A DNA stretch of 64,000 bases from Helianthus annuus (taxonomy: Eukaryota; Streptophyta; Magnoliopsida; Asterales; Asteraceae). The notes beneath the pieces were generated by a model that did no database searches, was not told where the DNA came from, and worked only from the letters and a program-made list of their open reading frames with translations. The stretch covers positions 130,913,788-130,977,787 of the forward strand of contig NC_035435.2 of NCBI RefSeq assembly GCF_002127325.2, read 5' to 3'. Position 1 is the stretch's first letter; each line of letters begins with the position of its first letter. Of the stretch, positions 24,796-38,343 are shown piece by piece. The translations under genes were made by a program, and so were the position numbers.

Positions 24796-25203
24796 CATCA
24801 AATAGTAAGATTGAGCATAAAGTTGGGGATGCAACTGATGCCAGTAAAGAAGAATGTGATGGCGTCGTGTTTGCCTCTGTGGCAGGTGATGTTATTGATA
24901 AGGATGAACAGGTGGTTTTGGATGGCAAAGGGAAGGCGGCTGTTGAGAAGTGTCACCGTGATTGTAAAGGTAATTTTTTTTATGCAGCTCCAAATACTAA
25001 CTTGTGCATGAGATGTGATAAGAATCTTTTATGCAGCTGAAAAAATAAGATTGAGCATGACGTAGTAGATTCAACGGTCGTAAATAAGGAAGAGTGTGTT
25101 GGCGTGGTGGTTGGCTCTGTGAAAGGAGATGCTTTCGATAAAGCTGAGGACGTGGATGGTAAAGGCAAAGCGGCGGAACAGGAGTGGCAGCCGGATTATA
25201 ACG
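24796..25203 (+). pseudogene. Pair of duplicated exons of about 170 bp in the Ulp1-type gene
   Basis: Exons 24796-24969 (174 bp) and 25037-25203 (167 bp) each follow TTTATGCAG and precede GTAA. They share KIEHxVxD, KEEC, GDxxDK and DGKGKAA. The second is seven bases shorter and starts with an out-of-phase TGA, so one copy is degenerate. This is the third tandem exon pair of the gene. Both are acidic and polar with no known domain. Confidence 0.5.
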
Positions 25204-25291
25204 GTAAAGATTTTCATTCTATAACATGTGTTAAATAGTTCCCTATTAGGAACATTTAGCGGGTTAACATGTGTTAATCATACGAAAAATG

Positions 25292-28200
25292 TGTAACATT
25301 TGTGCTTGTAATCATTATGAGCAGTTCAATTATCAATAAAACAATGTTATTTGATCCCAGTGTTTGTTTGGTTGTGTTTTACATTTTTCATGTTTTGACT
25401 TTTGTTCAAATTCAAACTCTACATCGCTTTCTGGAAAAATTATACGCAAACTGGTGCGTAAACGTACTCAGTTTAATGCGACAAATACTCCGGAACATCA
25501 ACATATACTCAACATACCTTAAATAACCTTACATAACTTAGAAATAAGTTTTGAAGGCTTGGTATGGCAAAAACAAGTTAATTCGCTTACAGGGACTAAA
25601 CTTGACAAACTGTGAAAGTATGCTAATTTGAACTGTAACGAACATTCCGGAACATGTCCATAAGTTAAACATACCATAAATGTCCATTACATAGCTTAGA
25701 AATAGGCTTTGAGGGGTTTGGTATGCTAAAACAAACTTTTGAATCATTCAGGGACTAAAAGTGCACAAGTTTGCACTTGCGCGCATAACTTACGTTCTGA
25801 ATACATCCGGACATCCAAAAATTTATGTAAGCATCCTTATATTATGCCTTAGTGTTTGGCATGAGAAAAATCCATTCGTCGCGTCATTTGGATCGTTTTT
25901 CGCGCTTATGCGCATTCCGTCGTAATTAACCGAACATCGCGATCGTACGGCCAAACGAACCAACATCCGACATATTTTTGAGCATGTTTCATGTCCACAA
26001 TGTTTAGGCATCATTTTAGGGCCTTGAAGTTGGATTTACGGGCCTTAGAAGTGTCGGAAATGGCTTAAACATGCAACAGGGACCAAATCTGCCATTTCTG
26101 AAACTTTGTGCAGATCAGACATAGCCAGGCGGCCCGCCTGAGTTTTGTCTGATCCTGATGCGGGCCGCATGGCCCCTTCAGTAACAGAAACTTTGTTTTC
26201 TTGCTAAGATTGGCCTTTCAAACCCTCCAAAGGGCAACGCCCTTTCACCATCTTTAGAGTTAGGGTCACATTATGCCACCACAACATCTTGACAAGTGTA
26301 CGGCTTGGATCGTGGCACGATATTCAAGAAATGATCCTAACGGCTTTACTTTTCCTATAAATACCCCCCCTTTTGGTTAAAACCCACAAAAATCTGATCT
26401 AAAGCTCTAAGTTGGAACCTTTGTTTCATACCTGAGCCATTTTGATCTAGATTAGCATTCGGGGACCCTTCGTAAGTGTTCTTTCGTTCTTTTATTCGCT
26501 TTTCGAGTCTAAAAGTCAAAGTTTTGTTTGACTTTCTGTGTGACCAGCCTATGGTCAACACGAAGTTCATGGAACTTCATAACGTGAGCGTGATCACGAT
26601 GGTTATAGTCTGTAGTGACTATACCTACTAATTACCACGTTATCTAGGCTCAGTGACGAGTCGTAGTTTTGGCCAAAATGCGCATTCTTGCGTATTTGGT
26701 AACCAAACTACTCGTGAGCATCAAAGCCGTTTGTTTTGATGCCAAACCTGTTTTCTAAACTTAGTTAAGCATGTTCTAACATGCTTAGCTCGTCACTTTT
26801 AGTATAGTGCTTATATAGGGTCGTAAGGTAAGCGATCTAAACAATCGCTTATACTTTCCATCCCGACCCATTTGGTCGATCATTAGGATCCGACCAAACA
26901 CATTAGGTGACCATAGCTATAACCTTCCGAGGTTATACCTTGTGGCCACGATGTTAGGCGTTACAAACACGTTCTACGCGAACGACGCGTTAAGGTAGCA
27001 TAAGCTACCTAAACGGGTCGTAATGGGTCGTAAGCACTTAGGTTAGGTTTCATTTTAGTATGTAGGCTTTGTTAAACCATATTACACGAGTTTCCATACT
27101 CGTTTGGTTTACGAACCCGCATACTATCCGATCCTTCCGATTTTGGTCTGGTATATTAATATAGCTACCTATTAGGTGCCGTTTGATATTCCGTGATCTC
27201 TAGCATTATCTGGTTATTATACAAGAACTTCAAAGCAATCTCAGGTGAGTACATTGAACCCCTCTTTTACTGTTTACCAAACTGTTTTGGGGTGAAACAC
27301 ATGTGCCTACTTGTTACTTTCATGCTTTCCATGTTTTCACATCATATACCGGCTATGTTAGTTAGTACATTATAGTACATGTTTTCATTACATTTCATGC
27401 TATGTATGCCCATTGTGTGCGTACTGAGTACATTACTTTACATTACATTTCATGCTATGTATGCCCATTGTGTGCGTACTTAGTACATTACTTTACATTA
27501 CATTTCATGCTATGTATGCCCATTGTGTGCGTACTTAGTACATTGCTTTACATTACATTTCATGCTATGTATGCCCATTGTGTGCGTACTTAGTACATTG
27601 CTTTACATTACATTTCATGCTATGTATGCCCATTGTGTGCGTACTTAGTACATTGCTTTACATTACATTTCATACTATGTATGCCCATTGTGTGCGTACT
27701 TAGTACATTGTTTTACATTACATTTCCTGCCATGTATGCCCATTGTGTGCGTACTAGTACATTGTTTCACATTACATTTCATGCTATTTATGCCCATTGT
27801 GTGCATACTTAGTACAATTGCTTACATCACATGCCTTCATTTTGGTATGACATTTGGTTTGTTTAACATGGAACAATACATTCATTAACATTAGCTACGC
27901 CGTTCGTTAGTAGGTAGTGGTACCATAGGAATTGACAACTCCCGTTCCTGAAATCCTGGGTTTGTTTGGATTGGAAGGAATGACCGAATTCGATATACAT
28001 AACTTAGATAAACCTTTAATTTGTTTAAGGGTTTATCGCCACAGTCTCAAGGCTTGGATGTATGCATTTTCACAATACCGCATCAATGTTTATATCAGTA
28101 GAGCATGCATTGTTCCACAAAACATAACGTTGATTTAAACCATGTTTTACTTCAACACCTTGTTTTGTGCATTTTACATATGCTTTAGTTGATACATCTC

Positions 28201-29047
28201 ACTTACCGTACAAGATATATTTTGGGTACACATTACATGATCTACATTAAACATAAACATTTTGACATTGATATACATACTTGGTGGTTTACATTGAACA
28301 TAGACATTTCGATATGGTTTACACAATAACACTTGACAATTTATTTATACATGAACAATTTACATGGTGGTTGGTTTGGGTAAATGGTTGGAGTAACGTG
28401 GCGTATGTAATATGATACAAACATGGTGGATACGCCGCTGGTACTTCCTATATATAAATGCTTGCATTATATTACATATCGTAGCCTTATCTAAATCATT
28501 TCAGTATAAACATATTACATTTTATACAAATAACATACTCTTCACAAAACATTGTTTTACAAACAACTTATCTTATACATACTCATTTTACTAGGTTATT
28601 CTTTTAACCTTACATTTATTTTACATATCATCTGATATTATCGTTTTTCAAATGGTTTACAAAGCAAGACAAATTACAGGGTTCATGACTGACTGTTATT
28701 AAACATTTCTTTAAACTCAAGTCATGAATCCCATTTTCACAAAACCTATGTATCTCACAGGCATTTTTATGCTGACGTACCTACTTTCACATGTGTTTTC
28801 AGGAGCTATTCCATAAGATGATGATCATGACACTAGGGCGGACCTGTGCCTTAGAGACTAAAAATGAAGATAGACTAGTTTGATTATGTTTTGAACTCTT
28901 TGTTTTCCTGTTTAAGACAATGTATTACGCTTGTTAAATAAATAAAATGTAACTTTGATTTCCATGGTTATGAAACAATTAATTCTGTCCCAACACTCCC
29001 CGGCGTTTCCGCCGCGGTTGCATGTTATACGCGGCCGAGGTGTGACA
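25292..29047 (+). repeat. 5' LTR of element 3 (3756 bp)
   Basis: Begins TGTAACATTTGTGC and ends GAGGTGTGACA. It contains the 31-bp spaced GC boxes (26129 and 26160), a TATAAATA box (26356) and eight copies of the 56-bp repeat (about 27395-27815). Confidence 0.95.
27395..27815 (+). repeat. 56-bp tandem repeat in LTR of element 3, eight copies
   Basis: Same unit as in element 2, with two more copies. The 3' LTR also has eight (about 36358-36780). One copy has CATACT and one CTGCCATG in place of the consensus. Confidence 0.85.
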
Positions 29048-29054
29048 GAAGAGT

Positions 29055-29067
29055 TGGTATCAGAGCC
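29055..29067 (+). other. Primer binding site of element 3
   Basis: TGGTATCAGAGCC eight bases after the 5' LTR, initiator tRNA-Met type. Confidence 0.9.
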
Positions 29068-29658
29068 AATGGTTATAGGGAATTAGGTTATTAGTAATGC
29101 TTTGACCTAGACTATAACTTTCTAGGACCCTAACACAAGTTATCTTGTGTATAGATTTTAAAAACATGCACTTCGCCTATCCTTAGGCGATAATCACAAC
29201 GAGAGTTTCGATTCCGAATCCACTTTGAAAATTAATCATCTGTTCTAGGATGATTGATTACTAGGTTTTGAACCCTCTGTTTTAAGGTTTTGAACCCCTT
29301 TGGATTTTCAAAAAAATCTCGTCAAGGTTTTCGGGTTTTAATAGTGTGAACACGTGCGAACTGGAAGAGTGAATGCCTGTACCTTGAGTTTTCTGTCTAA
29401 GGCTAGAGTGTTCGTACAAATCCACATAATCGGACCAGTCACTCTTACCTGGGAACTCTTGGGGTGAGTGTTCACTTATAGGCGAACATGTCTTCCCGAT
29501 ACATTATTTTTGACCCACTTACTTTGACTAGACATTTCGTGTCGCTTGTTTGCTTTGCGATGCGTAACCACCATCTTTGCTTTTGTTGATTCTGTTTCAT
29601 CTCATTCTCTTCATCCAATCATCTCACTCGTTTCCTTTCATGTTTTTCCTCTTTTAGA

Positions 29659-32600
29659 ATGCCTCCTCGACGCGAACACCAGATAGCAACTGCCGAGCTG
29701 GCAGAAATTATTGCGCAGCAGATGGCTGCTCAATTCCCAAATCTCTTTGCTCAATGGAACCAAGCCAACAACAACAACAATGGTACATGCAATTTCAAGA
29801 ACTTTAACTCGGCCAAACCACTCAAGTTTAGTGGTTCTGAGGGAGCAACTGGGCTTCTTCAATGGTTCGAGAGCATCGAGAATACTTTTCGCCTCGTGCA
29901 GTGTCCGGATAATCGCAAGGTCGAGTTTTCTTCGAGCGTGTTTCAGAAGAGGGCTCTTACATGGTGGAATGGGGTAATGAGAGACCGTGGTGCAGATGTT
30001 GCTCTAGCACATACATGGGCTGAACTAAGAGCTCTTATGATGAGGGAGTTTTGTCCTCATCATGAACAATGAGCGTTGGAGAAGGAGTTTGATGATTTGA
30101 AACAAGATAGTGGCGAGCACAGGGCATATACTGATAGGCTTGAGGAGTTGAGTCTACTTTGCCCGACTATGGTCGCCCCACTCGACAAGGCTATCGAAAG
30201 GTACATCGATGGCCTGCCTGACTCGGTACAAGACATTATCACTGGTAGCAACCCTACCACACTCCGTCAGGCAATCGAGTTATCAGCGACACTGACTGAG
30301 TCGCAGATTCGAAAGAATAAATTACACAGGAAGGGTGACAAGGGCAAGAAACAGTCGTCTGACAAGGAAGATAGCAAGAAAGGTCAAAACAAGAAGGGAA
30401 AGGATTCTGGTTCCTCAAGGGGGTCAAGGAAGCGTAAGGCTTCCCAAAATTTTGCTGTCACTGCTCAGGTTAACCAGGCAGCTCCCAACCAAACCGCACA
30501 GCCTCCAGCAAAGAAGCCCTATTCAGGAAGTGCACCTTTGTGCAATCGATGCAACAGTCACCATCAGCCGCAACATCAGTGTCGTTTCTGTACTAATTGT
30601 GGGAAGTCAGGTCATCTTGCCGATGTTTGTCGGTTTGCTCAAAATCGCATAGTTCAGAACCCTGCTCAACAAGTTGCTCAGCCTCCTGCTCAGCAACAGG
30701 GTCAGGCTGCATGACCAAACTACCTACCAGGTGCTTGTTATAACTGTGGGGATCTGACCCATTATAGAAACCGGTGCCCAATAGCCAACCAGAACCAGAA
30801 TGCAAACCAGAATCAGGCTCAGGCTCGAGGGCGAGTTTTCAACATGAATGCTCAAGAGGCACAAGCAGACAATGAAATGGTGAACGGTACGTTCTTTATT
30901 AATAATCAGCCTGCATCTGTTCTTTTTGATTCAGGTGCCGACAAGAGTTTTGTGTCATTGTCTTTTGAGCCAATGCTTCGCGTGTCTAGAACGAAACTAG
31001 GTAAACCTTTGACAGTAGAGGTTGCTAGTGGTGAACCCATTGTTCTTGATTCTGTTCTCCGCAACTGCCAGTTGAACCTTAACAACCATCTTTTGCCTAT
31101 CGACCTCATGCCTATGCAACTTGGAAGCTTCGACGTTATTGTGGGTATGGATTGGTTATCTAAGCATCGCGCAGAGATAAGTTGTTCTGAGAAGATTGTT
31201 CGTGTGCCGCTGTCGACAGGCGAGATCCTACAGGTTCGTGGTGAGAAGCCTGCCGGTGGTCTCAAACTCATGTCTTGTTTTAAAGCACGAAAATATCTAC
31301 GGAAGAACTATGTGGCTTTCTTAGCACATGTTACAACAGATAAAGGCAAGGGTAAGTCTATTTTAGATATTCCTGTCGTTCGGGATTATTCAGAGGTCTT
31401 CCCTGAAGAGTTACCTGGCCTACCTCCAGCACGCCAAGTCGAGTTCCGTATTGATCTTGTACCTGGTGCAAATCCCATTGCCAGAGCTCCATATCGTCTT
31501 GCACTGTCCGAGATGCAAGAGTTATCTAGGCAGCTACAGGAACTTTCTGACAAAGGTTTTATCCGTCATAGCTTTTCACCTTGGGGTGCTCCCGTTCTTT
31601 TTGTCAAGAAGAAGGATGGATCTTTTAGGATGTGTATCGACTATCGTGAGCTTAACAAGCTTACCATCAAGAATCGATATCCCCTACCTCGCATTGATGA
31701 TCTCTTTGATCAATTGCAAGGCGCTTCTTATTTCTCAAAGATTGATCTGCGATCTGGATATCATCAACTTCGCGTGCATGAAGAAGATATTCCCAAGACA
31801 GCGTTCCGCACTCGCTACGGACATTATGAGTTCACAGTCATGCCATTCGGTTTGACTAATGCTCCTGCTGTTTTCATGGACTTGATGAATAGGGTCTGCA
31901 AACCTTATTTGGATAAGTTCATCATCGTTTTCATTGATGACATTTTGATATATTCCAAGACGCGAGCCGATCATGAGCAACATCTTCCTCTTACTTTGGA
32001 ACTCCTAAAGAAAGAGTAACTTTTCGCCAAATTCTCCAAGTGTGAATTCTGGCTTAAAGAAGTTCAATTCTTAGGACATATTGTCAACGAACAAGGTATT
32101 CATGTAGATCCCTCCAAGATCAGTGCAATTAAGGATTGGGATACACCTACTACTCCTACTGAAGTTCGTTCTTTTCTTGGTCTGGTGGGTTATTACCGCC
32201 GCTTCATCGAGAACTTCTTGAAGATTGCAGTTCCTCTAACTGCTCTAACTCAGAAGAACAAGCCATTTGATTGGGGAGTCAAACAAGAGGAAGCGTTTCT
32301 GACTTTGAAACAAAAGCTTTGCGACGCGCCTGTCCTAACATTACCTGAGGGCAATGATGATTTCGTCGTTTATTGCGACGCATCTAAATTAGGTCTTGGC
32401 TGCGTCCTGATGCAAAGAAACAAAGTCATAGCATACGCATCAAGACAATTGAAGATACATGAGAAGAACTACACCACTCATGATCTGGAGTTGGGTGCAG
32501 TTGTCTTCGCTCTTAAAATCTGGAGACACTATTTGTACGGTACAAAATGTGTGGTTTTCACGGACCACAAAAGTCTTCAGCATATCTTCAATCAGAAAGA

Positions 32601-34209
32601 ACTCAACATGAGACAGCGACGCTGGGTGGAGCTTCTAAACGACTATGACTGCGAAATTCGCTACCATCCTGGTAAGGTGAATGTCGTAGCTGATGCTTTG
32701 AGTCGCAAAGAACGTACTAAGCTTCATTGTGTTCGTGTCCAATCTGTTATTCAAGCTCAATCCGATATCCAAGCCCGTATTTCTCAAGCTCAACAATCTT
32801 GTGTTTCGCAAGGTTTGATGGATAAGGAATTTCCTTATCACATAACACCTGCTCTTGAACTGAAGGACAATGGATCGTATTACTTCATGGACCGTTTATG
32901 GGTCCCAAGCCAAGATAATCTTCGTACCCTGCTTATGGATGAAGCCCATAAGTCTCGTTATTCTATTCATCCTGGCTCAGATAAGATGTATAAGGATCTT
33001 CGTATTCAGTATTGGTGGCCTGGTATGAAGAAAGACATTGCCTTATATGTATCAAAATGCCTTACTTGTCTTAAGGTTAAGGCTGAACATCAGCGTCCTT
33101 CTGGTTTATTGGAGCAACCAGAGATCCCAGTTTGGAAATGGGAAAACATTACTATGGATCTCATTACCAAACTTCCGCGCACAAAGAAAGGTCACGATGC
33201 CATCTGGGTAGTCGTTGATCGTCTTACCAAGTCCGCGCATTTCTTGCCAATCCGTGAGGATTTTTCGGCTGACAAACTCGCTCAAATCTACGTAGATGAA
33301 ATTGTAGCTCGACATGGTGTTCCTTTGAACATCATTTCTGACAGAGATGCTCGTTTCACGTCTCATTTTTGGAGGACCATGCAATCTGCTATGGGGTCCC
33401 AACTTAATCTGAGCACAGCTTATCATCCACAAACGGATGGCCAATCTGAAAGAACAATCCAGACACTGGAGGATATGCTTAGAGCTTGTGTGATCGATTT
33501 TGGTGGTAGTTGGGATTCACATCTTCCGTTGATTGAAGTCTCCTACAACAACAGTTATCACTCCAGCATCAACATGGCTCCTTTCGAGGCTCTTTATGGT
33601 CGAAAATGTCGTTCACCAGTATGCTGGAATGAGATCGGCGAGGCTCAACTTACTGGACCTGCCCTCATTTTAGAGACAACAGATAAGGTAAAGAAGGTTC
33701 GTGATAACCTTTAGACAGCTAGAAGCCGTCAAAAGAGTTACGCGGACCTAAAATGCAAGCCCTTGGATTTTCAAGTCGATGATCGTGTATTACTTAAGGT
33801 CTCACCTTGGAAAGGTGTGATCAGATTCGGAAAGAAAGGAAAACTTGCACCTAGATACGTTGGACCATTCAAGATCGTCGAAAGAATCGGTAAGGTAGCC
33901 TACAAACTTGAGTTACCTCCTGAACTTGGAAATGTTCATCCAACCTTTCACGTGTCCAATCTCAAGAGGTGTTTAGTTGATGAAAACCTCCACATACCGC
34001 TTGACGAAATTCGTGTTGATAAAACACTGAAATTTGTTAAGAAACCGATAGAAATCATGGAACGTGAAGTCAAGTGGCTTAAACGCAAACGCATTCCTTT
34101 GGTCAAGGTTCGCTGGGAATCTAAACGTGGACCCGAGTTTACTTGGGAACGCGAAGATCAAATGAAGGCAAAATATCCGCATCTTTTTCCACGAGTTTCC
34201 TCTAAATAA
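29659..34209 (+). pseudogene. gag-pol: gag-pol of element 3, one frame with four nonsense changes
   Basis: From the ATG at 29659 to the stop at 34207 there are 1516 codons in one frame with no frameshift. Four premature stops interrupt it: TGA 30070, TGA 30712, TAA 32017 and TAG 33712. Element 2 has CGA, CGA, CAA and CAG at these sites, so all four are C-to-T. Both CCHC knuckles (CTNCGKSGHLADVC and [14 protein letters not shown]), protease LFDSGAD, RT FIDDIL, RNase H, integrase HHCC with D-D-E, and a chromodomain-like C-terminus are readable. The stops fall in gag, before the second knuckle, at the end of RT and after the integrase core. Confidence 0.92.
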
Positions 34210-34230
34210 CTTTCGGGACGAAATTTCCAC

Positions 34231-34242
34231 AAGTAGGGGAGA
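34231..34242 (+). other. Polypurine tract of element 3
   Basis: AAGTAGGGGAGA just before the 3' LTR, identical to that of element 2. Confidence 0.85.
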
Positions 34243-34243
34243 C

Positions 34244-37200
34244 TGTAACATTTGTGCTTGTAATCATTATGAACAGTTCAATTATCAATAAAACAATGTT
34301 ATTTGATCCCAATGTTTGTTTGGTTGTGTTTTACATTTTTCATGTTTTGACTTTTGTTCAAATTCAAACTCTACATCGCTTTCTGGAAAATTATACGCAA
34401 ACTGGTGCGTAAACGTACTCAGTTTAATGCAACAAATACTCTGGAACATCAACATATACTCAACATACCTTAAATAACCTTTACATAACTTAGAAATAAG
34501 TTTTGAAGGCTTTGGTATGGCAAAAACAAGTTAATTCGCTTACAGGGACTAAACTTGACAAACTGCGAAAGTATGCCAATTTGAACTGTAACGAACATTT
34601 CGGAACATGTCCATAAGTTAAACATACCATAAATGTCCTTTACATAGCTTAGAAATAGGCTTTGAGGGGTTTGGTATGCTAAAACAAACTTTTGAATCAT
34701 TCAGGGACTAAAAGTGTCAAAAGTGCACAAGTTTGCACTTTCGCGCATAACTTACGTTCTGAATACATCCGGACATCCAAAAATTTATGTAAGCATCCTT
34801 ATATTATGCCTTAGTGTTTGGCATGAGAAAAATCCATTCGTCGCGTCATTTGGATCGTTTTTCGCGCTTATGCGCATTCCGTCGTAATTAACCGAACATC
34901 GCGATCGTACGGCCAAACGAACCAACATCCGACATATTTTTGAGCATTTTTCATGTCCAAAATGTTTAGGCATCATTTTAGGGCCTTGAAGTTGGCTTTA
35001 CGGGCCTTAGAAGTGTCGGAAATGGCTTAAACATGCAACAGGGACCAAATCTGCCATTTCTGAAACTTTGTGCAGATCAGACATAGCCAGGCGGCCCGCC
35101 TGAGTTTTGTCTGATCCTGATGCGGGCCGCATGGCCCCTTCAGTAACAGAAACTTTGTTTTCTTGCTAAGATTGGCCTTTCAAACCCTCCAAAGGGCAAT
35201 GCCCTTTCACCATCTTTAGAGTTAGGGTCACATTAAGCCACCACAACATCTTGACAAGTGTACGGCTTGGATCGTGGCACGATATTCAAGAAATGATCCT
35301 AACGGCTTTACTTTTCCTATAAATACCCCCCCCTTTTGGTTAAAACCCACAAAAATCTGATCTAAAGCTCTAAGTTGGAACCTTTGTTTCATACCTGAGC
35401 CATTTTGATCTAGATTAGCATTCGGGGACCCTTCGTAAGTGTTCTTTCGTTCTTTTATTCGCTTTTCGAGTCCGAAAGTCAAAGTTTTGTTTGACTTTCT
35501 GTGTGACCAGCCTATGGTCAACACGAAGTTTATGGAACTTCATAACGTGAGCGTGATCACGATGGTTATAGTCCGTAGTGACTATACCTACTGATTACCA
35601 CGTTATCTAGGCTCTGTGACGAGTCGTAGTTTCGGCCAAAATGCGCATTCTTGCGTATTTTGTAACCAAACTACTCGTGAGCATCAAAGCCGTTTGTTTT
35701 GATGCCAAACTTGTTTTCTAAACTTAGTTAAGCATGTTCTAACATGCTTAGCTCGTCACTTTTAGTATAGTGCTTATATAGGGTCGTAAGGTAAGCGATC
35801 TAAAGAATCGCTTATACTTTCGAACCTGACCCATTTGGTCGATCATTAGGATCCGACCAAACACATTAGGTGACCATAGCTATAACCTTCCGAGGTTATA
35901 CCTTATGGCCACGATGTTAGGCGTTCCAAACACGTTCTACGCGAACGACGCGTTAAGGTAGCATAAGCTACCTAAACGGGTCGTAATGGGTCGTAAGCAC
36001 TTAGGTTAGGTTTCATTTTAGTATGTAGGCTTTGTTAAACCATATTACACGAGTTTCCATACTCGTTTGGTTTACGAACCCGCATACTATCCGATCCTTC
36101 CGATTTTGGTCTGGTATATTAATATAGCTACCTATTAGGTGCCGTTTGATATTCCGTGATCTCTAGCATTATCTGGTTATTATACAAGAACTTCAAAGCA
36201 ATCTCAGGTGAGTACATTGAACCCCTCTTTTACTGTTTACCAAACTGTTTTGGGGTGAAACACATGTGCCTACTTGTTACTTTCATGCTTTCCATGTTTT
36301 CACATCATATACCGGCTATGTTAGTTAGTACATTATAGTACATGTTTTCATTACATTTCATGCTATGTATGCCCATTGTGTGCATACTTAGTACATTACT
36401 TTACATTACATTTCATGCTATGTATGCCCATTGTGTGCGTACTTAGTACATTGCTTTACATTACATTTCATGCTATGTATGCCCATTGTGTGCGTACTTA
36501 GTACATTGCTTTACATTACATTTCATGCTATGTATGCCCATTGTGTGCGTACTTAGTACATTGCTTTACATTACATTTCATGCTATGTATGCCCATTGTG
36601 TGCGTACTTAGTACATTGCTTTACATTACATTTCATACTATGTATGCCCATTGTGTGCGTACTTAGTACATTGTTTTACATTACATTTCATGCCATGTAT
36701 GCCCATTGTGTGCGTACTAGTACATTGTTTCACATTACATTTCATGCTATTTATGCCCATTGTGTGCATACTTAGTACAATTTCTTACATCACATGCCTT
36801 CATTTTGGTATGACATTTGGTTTGTTTAACATGGAACAATACATTCATTAACATTAGCTACGCCGTTCGTTAGTAGGTAGTGGTACCATAGGAATTGACA
36901 ACTCCCGTTCCTGAAATCCTGGGTTTGTTTGGATTGGAAGGAATGACCGAATTCGATATACATAACTTAGATAAACCTTTAATTTGTTTAAGGGTTTATC
37001 GCCACAGTCTCAAGGCTTGGATGTATGCATTTTCACAATACCGCATCAATGTTTATATCAGTAGAGCATGCATTGTTCCACAAAACATAACGTTGATTTA
37101 AACCATGTTTTACTTCAACACCTTGTTTTGTGCATTTTACATATGGTTTAGTTGATACATCTCACTTACCATATAAGATATATTTTGGGTACACATTACA

Positions 37201-38010
37201 TGATCTACATTAAACATAAACATTTTGACATTGATATACATACTTGGTGGTTTACATTGAACATAGACATTTCGATATGGTTTGCACAATAACACTTGAC
37301 AATTTATTTATACATGAACAATTTACATGGTGGTTGGTTTGGGTAAATGGTTGGAGTAACGTGGCGTATGTAATATGATACAAACATGGTGGATACGCCG
37401 TTGGTACTTCCTATATATAAATGCTTGCATTATATTACATATCGTAGCCTTATCTAAATCATTTCAGTATAAACATATTACATTTTATACAAATAACATA
37501 CTCTTCACAAAACATTGTTTTACAAACAACTTATCTTATACATACTCATTTTACTAGGTTATTCTTTTAACCTTACATTTATTTTACATATCATCTGATA
37601 TTATCGTTTTTCAAATGGTTTACAAAGCAAGACAAATTACAAGGTTCATGACTGACTGTTATTAAACATTTCTTTAAACTCAAGTCATGAATCCCATTTT
37701 CACAAAACCTATGTATATCACAAACATTTTTATGCTGACGTACCTACTTTCACATGTGTTTTCAGGAGCTATTCCATAAGATGATGATCATGACACTAGG
37801 GCGGACCTGTGCCTTAGAGACTAAAAATGAAGATAGACTAGTTTGATTATGTTTTGAACTCTTTGTTTTCCTGTTTAAGACAATGTATTACGCTTGTTAA
37901 ATAAATAAAATGTAACTTTGATTTCCATGGTTATGAAACAATTAATTCTGTCCTAACACTCCCCGGCGTTTCCGCCGCGGTTGCATGTTATACGCGGCCG
38001 GGGTGTGACA
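34244..38010 (+). repeat. 3' LTR of element 3 (3767 bp)
   Basis: Partner of 25292-29047. I see about a dozen differences in the first 500 bases, so the pair is clearly more diverged than the LTRs of element 1. Ends GGGGTGTGACA. GC boxes at 35091 and 35122, TATA at 35318. Confidence 0.95.
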
Positions 38011-38012
38011 CA

Positions 38013-38260
38013 GTGGAAGGAGGCGATACGTTTATTGAAGAACGTAGTTTCGATGGGCCTAATTGGAATCTTGGAATAACACAAATTGGTGGTGAATTTG
38101 ATGAGTCACAGAAAACCAGTACGTAAAAATATTAAAATGATTAGGATTGCTGATTTAGTGGGAGTCATTTAAAATATACTTATTTGCATCGAACATGAAG
38201 GTTGCACAAGTGCGAAGGTGGATGAGATGGCTGGGACAGAAACAACGCCCGAGCATTCCG
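38013..38260 (+). pseudogene. Two short exons of the Ulp1-type gene after element 3
   Basis: An open stretch right after element 3 reads acidic sequence (FIEERSFDGPNWNLG, GGEFDESQKT) up to a GTACGT donor near 38117. A second short stretch (SAKVDEMAGTETTPEHSG) ends before GTAAGC near 38261. The acceptor of the first may be the CAG that overlaps the element junction. Exon limits are approximate. Confidence 0.4.
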
Positions 38261-38343
38261 GTAAGCTTTACTATTTTCGTTTACTGTGAAAGTGTTATAT
38301 TGGTTACAGAGTAACGTGAATTATTTATTTTATACGTGTTTAG

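Larger units (their letters stand above)
24426..25277. repeat. Palindromic TAACAYRTGTTA motif cluster B (MULE)
   Basis: Copies at 24426, 25222 and 25264. The one at 25264-25277 is the perfect form TTAACATGTGTTAA and lies 14 bp from the start of element 3. All are intronic. Confidence 0.8.
25292..38010 (+). mobile_element. LTR retrotransposon 3 (Ty3/gypsy, Tekay-like), sister of element 2
   Basis: This 12719-bp element has LTRs of 3756 and 3767 bp. The flanks AAATG (25287-25291) and CAGTG (38011-38015) match at only three of five positions, so the target duplication is mutated or lost. Both flanks belong to the Ulp1-type gene. gag-pol is one frame with four stops. The LTR sequences form a subfamily distinct from that of element 2. 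Confidence 0.92.
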
